A stretch of DNA of 64,000 nt. It comes from NCEH01 sp043195125. Lineage in GTDB: Bacteria; Pseudomonadota; Alphaproteobacteria; Rhizobiales; Xanthobacteraceae. Made by a program: the position numbers and the translations under genes. Where the stretch lies: the NCBI RefSeq assembly GCF_043195125.1, contig NZ_JBAFWR010000003.1; one strand, given 5' to 3'. Under the pieces are notes generated by a model, which ran no database searches, had not been told where the DNA came from, and worked only from the letters and a program-made list of their open reading frames with translations. Of the stretch, positions 8,359 through 16,613 are shown piece by piece (position 1 is the first letter of the stretch; the number at the start of each line of letters is the position of its first letter).

Positions 8359-8745
8359 TCAGTGCGGGTCGTCGAGCAGGCTCACATGGGCGGCAACGAT
8401 CTGCCAGCCCTCAGGAAACCTTATCCACGTCTGCATCTGCCGCCCCACCTTGCCGGGAAGGCTGTCCCGCCGAAAGAGGGTCGAGGCGGTGGCGGCATCG
8501 CGCCCGTAGGTGGTGATGACCGTGCGCGAGAGCGTGCGCAGGAGGTTGGCGCCGGAATTGGCCGTGCGAAACGCGCTGATTTCGGCATAACCGTAGAGGT
8601 TTTCGCCCATCCCGTAGCGGATCGTGCGCGGGTCGTCCCGGAACAGGGCATCAAACCCCGCCACGTCGTTGGAAAGCACAGCGGCTTCGTAACGGGCGAA
8701 GGCTGCCTCGACCTCCGCCAGCACATCGGGGAGATTGATCTGCAT
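8359..8745 (-). CDS. hpxZ: HpxZ/AtzH-like protein (DUF3225, SnoaL/NTF2 fold)
   Basis: 128 aa small NTF2-fold protein. The stretches DDPRTIRYGMGENLYGYAEI and WQIVAAHVSLL are hallmarks of the HpxZ/AtzH group. In that group HpxZ belongs to oxalurate catabolism and AtzH decarboxylates 1,3-dicarboxyurea in cyanuric acid breakdown. Here it ends an eight-gene operon with a PuuE-like deacetylase and a cyclase-family hydrolase, which supports a role on a ureide or carboxylated urea intermediate. Start 8745 was chosen because AAGGAGA precedes it; an ATG at 8784 would overlap the upstream gene. Confidence 0.75.
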   Translation of the reverse strand: MQINLPDVLAEVEAAFARYEAAVLSNDVAGFDALFRDDPRTIRYGMGENLYGYAEISAFRTANSGANLLRTLSRTVITTYGRDAATASTLFRRDSLPGKVGRQMQTWIRFPEGWQIVAAHVSLLDDPH

Positions 8746-8774
8746 GCCTCCGTCTCCTTCTTGAGCCTTGCCGG

Positions 8775-9680
8775 TCATTCGCATTCTTCGCTGCCGGGGA
8801 CGACGCCCTTGGGAAGGCCGGCGACATAGCGGGCGAGTTCACCGGGGCGCGTGATCCACAATTTGTCACGGTGCTGGAGCATGTGCGCGAAGGCCTCGCG
8901 CAGGGCGCGCAAGCGGAACGGCTGCCCGACGATGAAGGGGTGCAGCACCACGCTGCAGACGAGGGGATATTTGCGCGACTGGTGCAGCATTTCATCGAAC
9001 TGATCGACGATCATCTGCGAGAAGTGCCGGCCGGTATGCTGGCGGAATACCATGGCGGGACTGTCGTTGAGTTCGATCGAATAGGGAATCGAGAGCAGCG
9101 GCCCGGAGCGCGTGCGCATCCAGAACGGCTGGTCGTCCGCCGCCCAATCCATCACATAGCTGAAGCCCTCCTCCTTCAGAAGGTCCAGCGTGCAGGCGCT
9201 TTCCGCGATATAGGGGCCGAGCCAGCCCTGAGGCGCCGTGCCGGCATGCCGCAGAATGGCGTCGCGGCTCTCGGCGATGAGGCGGCGCTCATCGTCTTCC
9301 CACCATCCGTCCTGGCGCTCGGAATTGGTGCGCCCGTGACCAACGAATTCGTCGCCACGCGCCAGCAGGGCCGGCGCGATCTCCGGGCAGGCATCCAAAG
9401 CCGCGGCGTTCACATTGTGCGCGCAAGGCAGATTGAACTCGTCCAGCAGATCGAGCAGATACCAGAGCCCGACGCGGTTGCCATAGTCGCGCCAAGCGTA
9501 ATTGCGCTGGTTCTGCGGCGCCCCCAGCTGGGCGCTGTCACTGCCGAGTCCGGCGCGAAACGCGAAATGCTCGATATTGTTGCTGACCACGAGCGCCAGG
9601 CTCGCGCCGTTCGGCCAAGCATAGCCTGGGCGCTGCGGCAGGGCGCTATGGGCGTATCGGCCGTGCTGGGGAAGCTTCAT
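8775..9680 (-). CDS. Polysaccharide deacetylase family protein, PuuE-like
   Basis: 301 aa NodB-like barrel of the group that includes PuuE allantoinase and cytosine- or amide-acting hydrolases rather than sugar deacetylases. Features are SNNIEHF near residue 35, HNVNAAALDACPEI, VGHGRTNSE, GWLGPYIAES and the late histidine in VVLHPFIVGQ. No signal peptide, so it is cytoplasmic, against a cell-wall role. In this operon hydrolysis of a cyclic ureide or amide is plausible. It lies 29 bp upstream of the HpxZ-like gene. Confidence 0.8.
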   Translation of the reverse strand: MKLPQHGRYAHSALPQRPGYAWPNGASLALVVSNNIEHFAFRAGLGSDSAQLGAPQNQRNYAWRDYGNRVGLWYLLDLLDEFNLPCAHNVNAAALDACPEIAPALLARGDEFVGHGRTNSERQDGWWEDDERRLIAESRDAILRHAGTAPQGWLGPYIAESACTLDLLKEEGFSYVMDWAADDQPFWMRTRSGPLLSIPYSIELNDSPAMVFRQHTGRHFSQMIVDQFDEMLHQSRKYPLVCSVVLHPFIVGQPFRLRALREAFAHMLQHRDKLWITRPGELARYVAGLPKGVVPGSEECE

Positions 9681-9747
9681 GAGATTTGCCTTTTTGGGGT
9701 TGGCGCCGGCACGGACGCGCCGCGCGCGCCCCTGTTCGCCCGCCCTG

Positions 9748-10437
9748 TCACTCGAAGATGGCGACCGCCCGGATGGGACTTGCAGTGCCGCCGCGGATCT
9801 TGAGCGGGAAGCCGACGAAGCGGAATCGGCCGCGCCCCACCAGCTTGTCCAGATTGGCGAGGCATTCCATGTGGGTAATGCCGCGCTCAGCGCACGCCAG
9901 ATGGGCCTGGAAATTCAGCTCGCCCTCGGGCGCCGGGCTCACCGCCTCCACGCCGAACATGCCGATGCCCTTGTCCGCCAGCCAATGCACGCTCTCCAGC
10001 GCAAGGCCGGGAAACTCGTGGGGATAACCGGGTTTGCCGAGCAGGCGGTCGTTGGTCGCCATGTAGAGCAGGACCGTATCGCCGGGATGAATCTCCTCTC
10101 CGGAGGCCGCCAGCGCTGCCTCCATCTCGGCGACCGTCACCGCATGGCGCAGAGGAACGTGCGAGAGATCGAGGCAGATGGCGGAGGTGTAGAATTTCTC
10201 CAGCGGCATCTGGTCGATAGACTGAGCCTCGGGGCGGGAATCGAAATGAACGGGGGCATCCACATGGGTGCCCGCATGGTCGCTGAAGGCGATGGACAAA
10301 GCCTTGGACGTGAAATCAGTATTTCCTGCCCGCTTTTTCTCGGAATGATCATACCAAACCGAAATCACCACCGGCGGGTGCGAGGGATGCACCTGGGTGC
10401 GATGAAAAATCTCGCGGCTCAGATCGATGAGTTCCAC
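9748..10437 (-). CDS. Cyclase family protein (kynurenine-formamidase-like metal hydrolase)
   Basis: 229 aa. The family motif HxGTHxDxPxH is present as HAGTHVDAPVH, which binds the catalytic metal. Relatives include arylformamidase and isatin hydrolase, which open amides and lactams. The start is a GTG at 10437 with GAGGAG six bases upstream; no in-frame ATG fits. It lies 26 bp after the Liv permease gene. A hydrolysis step on the imported compound is likely. Confidence 0.82.
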   Translation of the reverse strand: MELIDLSREIFHRTQVHPSHPPVVISVWYDHSEKKRAGNTDFTSKALSIAFSDHAGTHVDAPVHFDSRPEAQSIDQMPLEKFYTSAICLDLSHVPLRHAVTVAEMEAALAASGEEIHPGDTVLLYMATNDRLLGKPGYPHEFPGLALESVHWLADKGIGMFGVEAVSPAPEGELNFQAHLACAERGITHMECLANLDKLVGRGRFRFVGFPLKIRGGTASPIRAVAIFE

Positions 10438-10463
10438 ATGCGTCTCCTCAATTGCGCTTCGTC

Positions 10464-11405
10464 TCAATTGCGCTTCGTTATGGCGACAGCGTCCCCGGGC
10501 AGGATGGGTGAAAGCACATCCTCCGCCCGCAAGGCGCCCTTCGGCAGGCGCGCCGGGCGAAGCGTGAAGCCGAGAATGCGGCGGGCGACGCCGAGCGGGG
10601 TCCGGGTCAGCAGCCCATCGGGGCGCCACAGCATGACGCCGACGATGATCAGCCCGTAGACGATGAGCCGGTATTCGTTCGCGAAGCGCAACGCCTCCGG
10701 CAAAGCGGTGAGCACCACGGCGCCAAGGATCGGGCCGGCCAAGGTCTGCACGCCGCCGAACAGAAGGAAGATGACGTAATTGAGCGAAACGAAGAAGCCG
10801 AGCTGGGACGGGGTGATCACGAGCAGATAATGGGCTTGCACGGCGCCGGCCATGCCGATCAGCGCGCTGCCGAGCGCGAAGGTAATGATGCGCACCTGAG
10901 CGACGGAGACGCCCATGGAAGCAGCCGCCAGCGGGTCGTCGCGCACCGCCCGCGCCGCATAGCCGAGGCGCGAGCCGTCAAACCTCCAGGCCACATAGAA
11001 GGCGATGGCCGCGACCACGACGCAGGTGAACAGCCCGGTATGCGGCTCCAGCCCAGTGAAGCTGTTGGCGCCGCCGATGTAATCCCAGTTGAACGCCAGC
11101 ACCGAGAGCGCCTCACCCGCCGCGAGCGTGGTCAGTTTCAGGATGAAATCCCGCATTTTCAATGTCAGCAGCGCCAGGACGCAGCCGAGCGCGCCGCCCA
11201 TGAACGCGCCCGCCGCGACGGCAGGCAGGAACGGGACGCCGAACTTGACCGTGAGGATTCCCGAGGCATAGCCGCCCACGCCGGCGATCGCCGCCGTGGC
11301 CATGGACAACTGCCCCGAAAGCGCGGTGACATAGAGCCCGATCGTCATCGCGACGTTCAGCAAGGTGAAGATCAGGATCGGTTCAAAGAAGGCAAGATTG
11401 GGCAT
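10464..11405 (-). CDS. Branched-chain amino acid-type ABC permease, LivM type
   Basis: 313 aa, about nine membrane helices, with LSMATAAIAGVGGYASGIL near residue 40 and RAVRDDPLAAASMGVSV as the cytoplasmic coupling loop, both typical of LivM. Works with the LivH-type permease at 11419. In this operon it more likely imports an amide or ureide than leucine. Confidence 0.9.
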   Translation of the reverse strand: MPNLAFFEPILIFTLLNVAMTIGLYVTALSGQLSMATAAIAGVGGYASGILTVKFGVPFLPAVAAGAFMGGALGCVLALLTLKMRDFILKLTTLAAGEALSVLAFNWDYIGGANSFTGLEPHTGLFTCVVVAAIAFYVAWRFDGSRLGYAARAVRDDPLAAASMGVSVAQVRIITFALGSALIGMAGAVQAHYLLVITPSQLGFFVSLNYVIFLLFGGVQTLAGPILGAVVLTALPEALRFANEYRLIVYGLIIVGVMLWRPDGLLTRTPLGVARRILGFTLRPARLPKGALRAEDVLSPILPGDAVAITKRN

Positions 11406-11418
11406 GATTGCCTCCGGC

Positions 11419-12291
11419 TCAAGTGGCGTAGGAACCGAACAAACCGTTCGGTCGCAGGTAGAGCACGCCGATCAGCACGAAGAAGGCCACCGCATCGCGT
11501 AGCGAAGAGGAGACATAGCCGGTCACCAGCGCCTCGAGCACGCCAAGCGCGAGGCCGACCGCGATCACCGCCTCGAAATAACGATTGCCCGCCACGAGCA
11601 TGCAGATGAACGCCTTCAGCCCATACAAAAGCCCCACGAAGGCGGAGGCGGAGCCGTACAGCGATCCCACCGCCACGGCGGCGAGGCCCGCCATGGTCGA
11701 GGCGAGCCAGAAGGTGATCTGGCACACGCGCCGCACGTCCACCCCGAACGCGGCGGCAACGTCCGGCCGCTCGGCGATCGCCCGTGTGGCGCGCCCGATG
11801 TGCGTGCGCCGCACATACAGGCTCGCCAGCACAAGCAGTAGCGCGCACAGGCCGAGGCAGAACATCTGGCGCAAGGTGAGCAGCACCGGGCCGATTTCGT
11901 AGAACCGGGCCGGCAGCAGGCGCGGATAGGGAATCGGATCAGGACCGACGATCACAGCCATGCCGTTCTGGAGGATGACGGACACGCCGAGCGTCGCGAT
12001 CAAGGTCGTGAGCACGTCCCGCCCGCGCAAAGGGGCGACCACGGTGCGCTCGATGATGGCGCCGATGGCGGTAGAACCCACTGCCCCGCCGAGCAAGGCG
12101 ACCGCAAGCCCGCCGCCGGGCACGAATCCCGCCGCCACCATGCCGGTGAACATGCCGATCATAAACACGTCCGGATGGGCAAACTGGATCACGCGCAACA
12201 CGGTGAAGGCCAGTGCAAAGCCCACCGCGACGACGGCGTAAGTACTGCCGATCACCAGGCCGTTGCTGAGTTGTTGGAGGAAAAGATCCAT
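11419..12291 (-). CDS. Branched-chain amino acid-type ABC permease, LivH type
   Basis: 290 aa. The N-terminus LSNGLVIGSTYAVVAVGFAL and RAIAERPDVAAAFGVDVRRV (coupling loop) are diagnostic for LivH. About eight helices. It starts 12 bp after the LivF-type gene and ends 13 bp before the LivM-type gene, all in one operon read from 14954 down. Confidence 0.9.
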   Translation of the reverse strand: MDLFLQQLSNGLVIGSTYAVVAVGFALAFTVLRVIQFAHPDVFMIGMFTGMVAAGFVPGGGLAVALLGGAVGSTAIGAIIERTVVAPLRGRDVLTTLIATLGVSVILQNGMAVIVGPDPIPYPRLLPARFYEIGPVLLTLRQMFCLGLCALLLVLASLYVRRTHIGRATRAIAERPDVAAAFGVDVRRVCQITFWLASTMAGLAAVAVGSLYGSASAFVGLLYGLKAFICMLVAGNRYFEAVIAVGLALGVLEALVTGYVSSSLRDAVAFFVLIGVLYLRPNGLFGSYAT

Positions 12292-12303
12292 CTCGACGCC
12301 GTC

Positions 12304-13026
12304 CTATGCGCTGCCGCCCAGGAACACGTCCTGTACGCTTTTCTTGCCGGCGATCTCCGCCGCCGGCCCGGCTTCGACAACGCGCCCGAGCTCCAGCAGA
12401 TAGGCGAAGTGGGCGACTTTCAGCGACTGGCGCGCGTTCTGCTCCACCATCAGCACCGCGATGCCCATGGTATTGATCTCCTGCGCCAGCGCGAACACAT
12501 CCCGCACCACGATGGGCGCAAGGCCGAGGGAGGGCTCGTCCATCAGCAGCAGGCGAGGGTTGGACACCAGGGCACGGGCGATGGCGACCATCTGCTGCTC
12601 GCCGCCGCTGAGCGAGCCCGCCAGTTGGTGGCGCCGCTCGGCCAAGCGGGGAAACCGTTGGAACATCTCGCCGATGCGACGCTCGACCATGGCCTTGTCG
12701 CGGACCTCGAATGCGCCCATGCGTAAATTATCGAGCACCGTCATGGTGTTCCACAATTGCCGCGCCTCGGGGACCCAGGCGATGCCGAGCTGGTGGATCT
12801 GATGCGGCCGCAACCGCAGCAGGTCGCTTTCGCCATCGAAGCGGATCGTGCCGCTGCGCGGCTTGAGCAGCCCCATGATCGTCTTGATGATGGTGGTCTT
12901 ACCGGCGCCGTTTGCGCCCAGGATGACCCGCAGTTCGCCCGGCTCGATCTCCAGCGACACGCCATCGACCGCCGGCACGGAGCCGTAGGAGACGGCCAAA
13001 CCTTCGATTTTCAGGAGCGCGCTCAA
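12304..13026 (-). CDS. Liv-type ABC ATPase, LivF type
   Basis: 240 aa. Walker A GANGAGKTT (36-44), signature LSGGEQQMV, Walker B LLLMDEPSLGLAP, switch histidine replaced by Gln-Asn (MVEQNARQSL) as usual for LivF. The start overlaps the LivG-type stop by 4 bp. Confidence 0.93.
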   Translation of the reverse strand: MSALLKIEGLAVSYGSVPAVDGVSLEIEPGELRVILGANGAGKTTIIKTIMGLLKPRSGTIRFDGESDLLRLRPHQIHQLGIAWVPEARQLWNTMTVLDNLRMGAFEVRDKAMVERRIGEMFQRFPRLAERRHQLAGSLSGGEQQMVAIARALVSNPRLLLMDEPSLGLAPIVVRDVFALAQEINTMGIAVLMVEQNARQSLKVAHFAYLLELGRVVEAGPAAEIAGKKSVQDVFLGGSA

Positions 13027-13778
13027 TCCTCCACTCCCAGATAGGCTTCGATCACCTTGGGGTCGGCGCGGATCTCGGCGGGCAGGCCTTCGGCGATCTT
13101 CTGGCCGAAGCTGATCACCACGATGCGGTCGGAGGCTGACATGACGACGTTCATGTTGTGCTCGATCAGCAGCAGCGCGATGCCGCGTTCGCGCAGGCGA
13201 TCGATCATCTCGATCACCGCGTGCGCCTCGCGCGCCACCATTCCGGCAGTGGGTTCATCGAGGATCAGCAGCCGTGGCTGGAGGCCGAGCGCCCTGGCGA
13301 TTTCCACCCGTCTCTGATCGCCATAGGGCAGTTCGCCCGGCATGCGGAACCGGTTCGCGCCGACCCCGACCCAATCCAGCAGCGCCTCCGCGCGCTCGAC
13401 CATCATGCGGCGATCCGCGCGGTCCCGCGTCGTGCAGGCGAGTGCGTCGAATACGCCGGACCGCCCGCCGACCACTTGGCCGATCATCACGTTTTCCAGC
13501 GCATTCAGATGTCCGAACAGACGGATATTCTGGAACGTCCGCGCGATCCCCATGGCCGCCAAGCGATGCGGCGCGGCGCCCGTGATATCCTTGCCATCCA
13601 GAACGACCTTGCCGAAATCCGGCTTGAGCACCCCCGTGATCAGGTTGAACAAGGTGGTCTTTCCGGCCCCGTTGGGGCCGACAACGGAGACCACCTCGCC
13701 GGCCCCCACCGAGAACGTCACGTCATTGACGGCGACGAGGCCGCCGAAGCGCCGCGTAAGCTGGCTGATCTCGAGCAC
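13023..13778 (-). CDS. Liv-type ABC ATPase, LivG type
   Basis: 251 aa. Walker A GPNGAGKTT, signature region ELPYGDQRRVEIARAL in place of LSGGQ (the form normal for LivG), Walker B LLILDEPTAGM, and IEHNMNVV. It starts 3 bp after the binding-protein gene, so the five Liv genes form one unit. Confidence 0.93.
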   Translation of the reverse strand: MLEISQLTRRFGGLVAVNDVTFSVGAGEVVSVVGPNGAGKTTLFNLITGVLKPDFGKVVLDGKDITGAAPHRLAAMGIARTFQNIRLFGHLNALENVMIGQVVGGRSGVFDALACTTRDRADRRMMVERAEALLDWVGVGANRFRMPGELPYGDQRRVEIARALGLQPRLLILDEPTAGMVAREAHAVIEMIDRLRERGIALLLIEHNMNVVMSASDRIVVISFGQKIAEGLPAEIRADPKVIEAYLGVED

Positions 13779-13781
13779 GGG

Positions 13782-14954
13782 TCAGATCGCGGTATAGGTG
13801 CCGCGGCCGGTGATCTCGATCGCGACCACGTTTGGCGTATTGTTGTTGCCGCTCGGCGGGTTATGGAATGTCATGTGGGTGCCCAGCGGGGACACGAAAT
13901 CCAGCTCCGACAGCGCTTCCTGAAGCTTGGCGCGCGAGGGGGTGCCCGCCTTCTTCAGAGCTTCCGCGATGGTGGAAAGCGCATCAGCGCCGTAGGTGGA
14001 GAAGGAAGTCGCCTCCTGCGAAAACTTCGCCTTGTACCGGTCGATGAAGGTCTTCACCGAGGGCGTGGGCGAGGCAAGATCCTGCGCGAGCCACGTGTAG
14101 CAGCCCTTGATCTCGCCGTGAGTGCCGTCCCAATAGACCGGGTCCTGAAACGAACCGAAGCCGGTCATCAGAGGCACGGTGAAACCCGCTTCCCGGATCT
14201 GGGACGTAACCTTTACCCCGTCGCCGGTGGCGGCGGCGACGAACATGGCGTCGGGCTTCTTGCTGCGGATGGTGGCGAGCTGGGCCGAGAAATCCTGGTC
14301 ACCGGCGCGGAAAGCTTCAAAAGCCACGACTTCGTAGCCCAGCTCCTGCGCCAGTGTCTTGCAGGTCTGGGCATCGCCCGCCTGCCCGTCCTGCGTCTGG
14401 TCGTAGATCACGCCCAGGCGCTTGAACGGCACTTTCGCATGCACCTTGCGCAGCAGCACGGGAATGGCCGTTTCGGAGACCGGATTCACCCGATAAGACC
14501 AGATGTTCCATTGCTTTACCGGCGCTCCCGAGCCGGCGCCCACGAGCGGAATCTGCAACTGACCGGCCGCCGGAACCGACGGCACATATCCAACCGAATT
14601 GGAGGGCCCGATCACGGCGAGCACGTCCGCGTTGGACGCCGCCTGACGCAGCAGGGTGATCGCCTGCTGCGGATCGTTGGCCATGTCTTCAGTGGTGATC
14701 TGGAGGCGATAGGTCGTGCCCCCCAGCGTCAGGCCCGTGGCGTTGATATCGTCGGCGACGAGCTGCGCCCCGTCACGCGCCCGCCACCCATAAGGAGAAG
14801 ACGGCCCCGTGATCGCCTGAACGCTGCTGATCCGCAGGATCGCCGGTTGCGCCCGCCCGATCGTCGGAGGCATCGCCAGCCCGAGGACCGTGCCCGCGGC
14901 AAGGCGGCCGAAGCCGCGCCGGCTGACGCCCAACGTTTTTTGTTCGTTCGTCAT
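13782..14954 (-). CDS. Liv-type ABC substrate-binding protein
   Basis: 390 aa type 1 periplasmic binding protein. It begins with a Tat-like signal (SRRGFGRLAAGTVLGLAMPP, cleavage near GRA/QP), so it may be exported folded. Family features are ITGPSSPYGWRARDGAQLVADDIN and VIGPSNSVGYVP. First gene of an eight-gene minus-strand operon (Liv importer, cyclase, deacetylase, HpxZ-like), with operator copy C 137 bp upstream. The substrate is probably an amide, ureide or similar compound; this is inference from the operon. Confidence 0.9.
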   Translation of the reverse strand: MTNEQKTLGVSRRGFGRLAAGTVLGLAMPPTIGRAQPAILRISSVQAITGPSSPYGWRARDGAQLVADDINATGLTLGGTTYRLQITTEDMANDPQQAITLLRQAASNADVLAVIGPSNSVGYVPSVPAAGQLQIPLVGAGSGAPVKQWNIWSYRVNPVSETAIPVLLRKVHAKVPFKRLGVIYDQTQDGQAGDAQTCKTLAQELGYEVVAFEAFRAGDQDFSAQLATIRSKKPDAMFVAAATGDGVKVTSQIREAGFTVPLMTGFGSFQDPVYWDGTHGEIKGCYTWLAQDLASPTPSVKTFIDRYKAKFSQEATSFSTYGADALSTIAEALKKAGTPSRAKLQEALSELDFVSPLGTHMTFHNPPSGNNNTPNVVAIEITGRGTYTAI

Positions 14955-15090
14955 GGGATTCTTTACCTTCCGCTGCTTGCGGTTTGGCGACCTCCAGCGC
15001 GCGAATACAGCCCCGCATCCCAGCAGCCGCTGGCCCCACCCGCTCGACTGACCTTATTTTGCACAGCAGAGGATAAAACAGCAGCACAAA

Positions 15091-15107
15091 TTGTAGACAG
15101 TTTACAA
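15091..15107. promoter_or_regulatory. Operator copy C, the most symmetric copy
   Basis: TTGTAGACAGTTTACAA, a dyad with a single mismatched pair around the central A. It defines the motif best and lies upstream of the Liv-led operon. Confidence 0.7.
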
Positions 15108-15401
15108 TGAATTTTTGTGCAAGGGGCGCAATATGGATGCAGGCCGCGCACGCGCCAGCGGTGCCCACTCTGCCTTATGGAGCGTGCGACGGAAACCCGC
15201 GCCGTATAAATATTCGCCCTTCATCACATCCGTGATGACTTACCCCGAAACGGAATTTTTCCAATTCACGACCTTAGACAACAGATCCGCACAGCGACAT
15301 GAATATGGCTCCCGCGCTGGGCTGGTACAGGCCGATGTTGCAATCACCGGCATCGCGGGCCCGCGCTTTCGCACGAAATGGCCAACCTCCAGCATTGTAA
15401 A

Positions 15402-15418
15402 TTGTAAACAGTCGTCCT
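15402..15418 (+). promoter_or_regulatory. Operator copy D
   Basis: TTGTAAACAGTCGTCCT, with a strong left half and a weak right half, 176 bp before the asparaginase-like start. A TTGTAAA half-site precedes it at 15395. Confidence 0.5.
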
Positions 15419-15593
15419 AACGTTTCCGCACTTGCCCATCAAAAGGGAGATCGGCCTTCCCGATCACAGCCTTGTCGATCGCGGCCTGTTCGGCCGCCCC
15501 GCCGAACTTTGCAATCCGCGGCGCATCGTCAAGCCGGCTGGACTCCACCCGAAGTCGATCAGGCCGTCCCTCCAGCAAAGACGGAAGCGGAAT

Positions 15594-16598
15594 ATGACGT
15601 CCTCTCTTCCCAGAGTCGCCGTGATCGGAACCGGCGGCACGATTTCCTCATGGGCCGTGTCCAGCCTGGACACCATGGACTACCCGGAATTCGGCGTGAA
15701 ACGGGCCATCGGCGAGGTCCTTGAGCAAGTGAAGGAGGTGCAGCTGGTGGCGGACCCGCTGGCCCTTCCTTTCCGCTCCGTCGGCAGCACCGCGATCGGC
15801 CCGGCGGACTGGGTGGAGCTGCGCGAGTTGATACACGCCACGGCCGCGCGCGAGCCGGATCTCGCCGGTTTCGTGATCCTGCATGGGACCGCGACGCTGG
15901 AGGAGACCGCCTTTTTCCTGAACCTGACCCTCGCCATTCCCCAGACCGTGGTGCTGGTTGGCGCCCAGCGCCCCGCCAGCGCGCTCGGCAGCGATGCCGG
16001 CATCAATCTCGTCAACGCGCTACGCGTGGCGGGATCGCCGCTCGCCCGCGGGCTCGGCGTGCTGGTGGTGTTGAACGACGAGATCCATGCCGCGCGCGAT
16101 GTGGTGAAGACCTCCACCTATCGCCAGCACACCTTCCGCTCGCTGGATTTCGGCGCGCTCGGCCATGTCGACGGAGACGGCATCCACATCTATCGCGCGC
16201 CCACCCCGGCCCATGCGCCCGAGGGCGAGTTCTCGACGCTCGCGAACATTGTCCTGCCGCGCGTCGATATCCTGATGTCCTATGCCGGAGCGGACGCAAC
16301 TTTCATTGACGCCGCGATCGCCGCCGGGGCACGCGGCCTCGTGTCTGCCGGCCTCGCGCCGGGCCTCGTCACGCCGGCGGAACGCGTCGCCTACGAGCGG
16401 GCGGTCGCGTCCGGTATTGCTGTGGTCCAATGCACGCGCGCAGCCAGCGGGCGGGTCGGGCGGCGGCGCTATCTCCAGGAAGCGGGCATCATCGCGGGCG
16501 AGGATTTCAGCCCGCAGAAGGCCCGCATCCTGCTGGCCCTGGCCCTCACGCGAACCGACGATCCCGCCGAGATCGCCGCCATCTTCGCCCGCTGCTGA
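15594..16598 (+). CDS. Type I/II asparaginase-like amidohydrolase with altered substrate motif
   Basis: 334 aa. The first catalytic motif GTGGTIS places the nucleophile at Thr16. The second motif, normally HGTDT, reads HGTAT (97-101): the threonine (Thr99) stays but the Asp that holds the substrate amino group is Ala100. Lys172 in DVVKTST matches the triad lysine. The core chemistry is kept while binding of an alpha-amino acid is probably lost, so a different amide is the likely substrate. The start follows GGAAGCGGAAT; there is no signal peptide, so it is cytoplasmic. First gene of an operon with a hydantoinase and a CobW protein. Confidence 0.82.
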   Translation: MTSSLPRVAVIGTGGTISSWAVSSLDTMDYPEFGVKRAIGEVLEQVKEVQLVADPLALPFRSVGSTAIGPADWVELRELIHATAAREPDLAGFVILHGTATLEETAFFLNLTLAIPQTVVLVGAQRPASALGSDAGINLVNALRVAGSPLARGLGVLVVLNDEIHAARDVVKTSTYRQHTFRSLDFGALGHVDGDGIHIYRAPTPAHAPEGEFSTLANIVLPRVDILMSYAGADATFIDAAIAAGARGLVSAGLAPGLVTPAERVAYERAVASGIAVVQCTRAASGRVGRRRYLQEAGIIAGEDFSPQKARILLALALTRTDDPAEIAAIFARC

Positions 16599-16613
16599 CC
16601 CGCCCCCCGCCCC

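Larger units (their letters stand above)
14955..15593. other. Divergent control region with two operator copies
   Basis: A 639-bp stretch between the Liv operon (minus) and the asparaginase operon (plus). It is less GC-rich than its flanks and has no convincing gene; a short open frame at 15115-15420 lacks family features and a ribosome site. Operator copies C (15091) and D (15402) lie 311 bp apart, each nearer one operon. Confidence 0.7.

Noticed and set aside
8418..8427. DnaA-box-like TTATCCACG, considered with parS as sign of an origin
   Set aside because: A single imperfect copy inside a coding gene, no cluster of boxes and no AT-rich unwinding region nearby.
13158..15110. A 650-codon open frame on the plus strand
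   Set aside because: It is antisense to the LivG-type ATPase and the binding protein, both well supported. The composition (rich in Arg, His, Gly, Asp) is typical of a shadow frame.
15115..15420. Possible 101-aa gene in the divergent control region
   Set aside because: No ribosome site, no recognisable fold, and it runs across operator copy D.
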